A DNA stretch of 15,235 nt from Methylophaga sp. (GTDB lineage: Bacteria > Pseudomonadota > Gammaproteobacteria > Nitrosococcales > Methylophagaceae). A model generated the notes under the pieces. The model did no database searches and was not told where the DNA came from. It saw only the letters and a list, made by a program, of their open reading frames with translations. The stretch lies in assembly GCA_007117275.1 (NCBI GenBank), contig SKGV01000026.1, positions 1 through 15,235 of the forward strand, written 5' to 3'. A program made the position numbers and the translations under genes. Positions 13,283 to 15,235 of this stretch are shown here, one piece after another (the stretch's first letter is position 1; each line of letters starts with the position of its first letter).

Positions 13283-15235
13283 TCAATCTTCATTGCTTTG
13301 CATAACAATCAAAAACTGACCAGCGCTGATCTCCTGACCTGAACGAACCAGACACTCGCTGACCACACCCTCACAGGTGGCGGCAATAGTAATTTCCATT
13401 TTCATTGATTCCAGCACCAACAGGGTTTGACCGGCTTGAACGGTATCGCCCTTGCTGACTTCCACCTGCCAGACGCTGCCTGATACCGGGCTGTCGTAGA
13501 CCTGCGCCGACTCTGGCCAACTAATCTCCTGCGTTTCACTGCTGGTTTCTTTGGGCTGATAGTCAAACTGACCGGTGGCATGCCAGTGGTTAAGTTCTTC
13601 ATCAAAGGCACGTTGTCTTTGCACGGTAAAGTCCTGAATAGCTTGCTGATTTTCGTGTAAAAACTGTTCGTAGTCAGACAATTTGAATGTGCCGGAATCA
13701 ATTCGTAGCGGATAACGTCCCAAGGGGAAATCTTGTCGGATCTGCTGTAATTGCTCGGCTGTCACTGGATAAAAGCGGATCTGATCAAAAAATCTTAACA
13801 GCCACGGTTGGCTAAACTCAGTGGTTTTACGATAACGATTCCACATTTGCAGGGTTCGCCCGACAAACTGATAGCCACCCGGACCCTCCATGCCATAGAC
13901 ACACATATATGAACCACCAACGCCCACCGAGTTTTCAGCAGTCCAGGTGCGTGCAGGATTGTATTTAGTCGTGACCAGTCGATGGCGAGGATCCACAGGC
14001 GTAGCCAGGGGTGCACCGAGATACACATCCCCCAAGCCCATCACCAAATAGGCGGCCTCAAACACGATGCGTTTAACCGCCTCGATATCGTCAAGGCCAT
14101 TAATGCGACGAATAAATTCCAGATTACTTGGGCACCACGGTGCATCGGCTCTGACCGACTGCATGTATTTTTCAATCGCTAAACGACAGGCATCATCATC
14201 CCAGGATAACGGTAACCAGACTGTGCGAGAGGGCACGGTGAGTTCATCGAGCTGTTGACCTAGCGCGGTTTCGCCTTTGCGAATATGCGCAATCAATTGT
14301 TGATGAGACACTTGCTGAGCATCAAAGTGAACTTGCAAAGATCGAACGCCCGGTGTCAGTTCACGCATACCGGGTAGCGGGTTAGCCTCTAGCCACTGCA
14401 TCAGCGCGTGCGCCCTGAAACGCAATCTCAAATCAAGTTTTAGTTCACCGTATTCAATCAAAATAAAGTGATCACCGGCTGCACGAATGACAATTTCATC
14501 GCCAAACTCTTCCATGGCAAAGCGAGCGAGGATCGGTGATGTTGGTTTAACAGCTTGCCATTGTTGAGGCTGCATCTGTAATGATGCGATGCTGTCATCT
14601 TGGGCTTTTTCGAGTTGCACAGCCGTGTCGATATCAACGGCAACAAAGCGTATTTTGTCGCCGGCTCTCAACTGACCCAGCTTCCACAAATCTGCCGTAA
14701 TCACCGTCACCGGACAGACAAAACCGCCTAATGACGGGCCATCTGGTCCGAGTATAACCGGCATATCGCCGGTAAAATCCACGCTGCCAAAAGCATAGGC
14801 ATTATCGTGAATATTGGACGGATGCAGACCGGCTTCACCACCGTTGGTCCGAGCCCATTGAGGTTTTGGGCCAATCAATCTGACGCCGGTGCGACTGGAG
14901 TTGTAGTGAATTTCCCATGGGGTTTCAAACAAGGTGTTGATGTCAGATTCGGTGAAAAAATCGGGTGACCCATGAGGCCCATAGACAACTCGAAGTGTCC
15001 ACTCATGGCTTATTTCGGGCCGTAATGTTTCAGGCAACTCGACCGGCGCGACGCTACTGCTAGAAGCAAGTTTCAGCACATCACCCGTGCGCAAGGCGCG
15101 GCCATTGTGACCACCAAACTGACCGAGGGTGAAAGTGGATCGACTCTCCAGATAGGCTGGACACTGTATCCCACCACGCACAGCCAGATAGGCCCTTGCA
15201 CCGGTTTTGATGCGCCCGAAATGTAACTCATCACC
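13283..15235 (-). CDS. Urea carboxylase, carboxyltransferase and biotin-carrier part (partial, 5' end outside the window)
   Basis: Urea carboxylase makes allophanate from urea, bicarbonate and ATP; allophanate hydrolase then frees ammonia. The visible 650 residues run in order: an AHS2/KipA-like domain (starting GRIKTGARAYLAVRGG; RTGVRLIGP; GGFVCPVTVI), an AHS1/KipI-like domain (GDHFILIEYG; LTPGVRSLQVHFD; GLGDVYLGAP; NPARTW), and a biotin carrier domain with ESMKME whose Lys, 39 residues from the end, carries biotin. This order matches the second half of one-piece urea carboxylases, so the biotin carboxylase domain should lie beyond the right edge. The GTG at 15181 is not a start, since the frame stays open with family sequence to 15235. 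Partner genes would be upstream, outside the window. A 5-oxoprolinase or other PxpBC role is unlikely because of the fused biotin domain. Confidence 0.9.
   Translation of the reverse strand, partial: GDELHFGRIKTGARAYLAVRGGIQCPAYLESRSTFTLGQFGGHNGRALRTGDVLKLASSSSVAPVELPETLRPEISHEWTLRVVYGPHGSPDFFTESDINTLFETPWEIHYNSSRTGVRLIGPKPQWARTNGGEAGLHPSNIHDNAYAFGSVDFTGDMPVILGPDGPSLGGFVCPVTVITADLWKLGQLRAGDKIRFVAVDIDTAVQLEKAQDDSIASLQMQPQQWQAVKPTSPILARFAMEEFGDEIVIRAAGDHFILIEYGELKLDLRLRFRAHALMQWLEANPLPGMRELTPGVRSLQVHFDAQQVSHQQLIAHIRKGETALGQQLDELTVPSRTVWLPLSWDDDACRLAIEKYMQSVRADAPWCPSNLEFIRRINGLDDIEAVKRIVFEAAYLVMGLGDVYLGAPLATPVDPRHRLVTTKYNPARTWTAENSVGVGGSYMCVYGMEGPGGYQFVGRTLQMWNRYRKTTEFSQPWLLRFFDQIRFYPVTAEQLQQIRQDFPLGRYPLRIDSGTFKLSDYEQFLHENQQAIQDFTVQRQRAFDEELNHWHATGQFDYQPKETSSETQEISWPESAQVYDSPVSGSVWQVEVSKGDTVQAGQTLLVLESMKMEITIAATCEGVVSECLVRSGQEISAGQFLIVMQSNED

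Noticed and set aside
1..15235. Mobile elements, CRISPR arrays, tRNA or rRNA genes
   Set aside because: I saw no transposase, no regular repeat-spacer pattern, and no tRNA- or rRNA-like sequence on either strand.

Overview
The window looks like a piece of a gammaproteobacterial chromosome, possibly a methylotroph related to Methylophaga. The pointers are gene content and codon use, a gene for the PQQ precursor peptide PqqA, a TorF-family outer-membrane protein, and moderate GC. This taxonomic guess is inference. Every gene over about 70 codons can be given at least a fold or a role except two hypothetical proteins near the left edge.

Left part (1-1570, + strand): the 3' end of the DEAD-box RNA helicase gene dbpA, a soluble protein of unknown function, a small exported protein of unknown function, and an unlisted 23-codon pqqA gene. 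It ends at a strong hairpin terminator that works on both strands.

Centre (1593-11341): what looks like a zinc-starvation (Zur-type) island. On the minus strand runs sufE - pyrC-like dihydroorotase - hisI. Both metalloenzymes carry a substitution at a canonical metal ligand (Q73 in the HxH motif of the dihydroorotase; D99 in the DCD motif of HisI). This suggests reserve paralogues with altered metal need. Divergently, on the + strand, runs a tightly packed operon: SAM-dependent methyltransferase - TonB-dependent receptor - periplasmic binding protein - FecCD-type permease - ABC ATPase. A COG0523 (G3E) GTPase of the metallochaperone type follows, and it is broken by a one-base frameshift. Three copies of an 18-bp palindromic operator sit in front of these units: a perfect GATATGTTATAACATATC at 4074-4091, a 15/18 match at 4326-4343 and a 14/18 match at 10178-10195. 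COG0523, PyrC and HisI paralogues are known partners in zinc-responsive regulons, so gene content and operators agree. The system may import a chelated metal (probably zinc) across both membranes while low-zinc enzyme versions keep pyrimidine and histidine synthesis going.

Right part (11346-15235): a dienelactone-hydrolase-family protein (-), a TorF-family putative porin (+) behind a likely sigma-54 promoter with two upstream NtrC-like half-sites, and the C-terminal half of a urea carboxylase (-) that runs off the right edge. The sigma-54 site and urea carboxylase suggest a nitrogen theme here.
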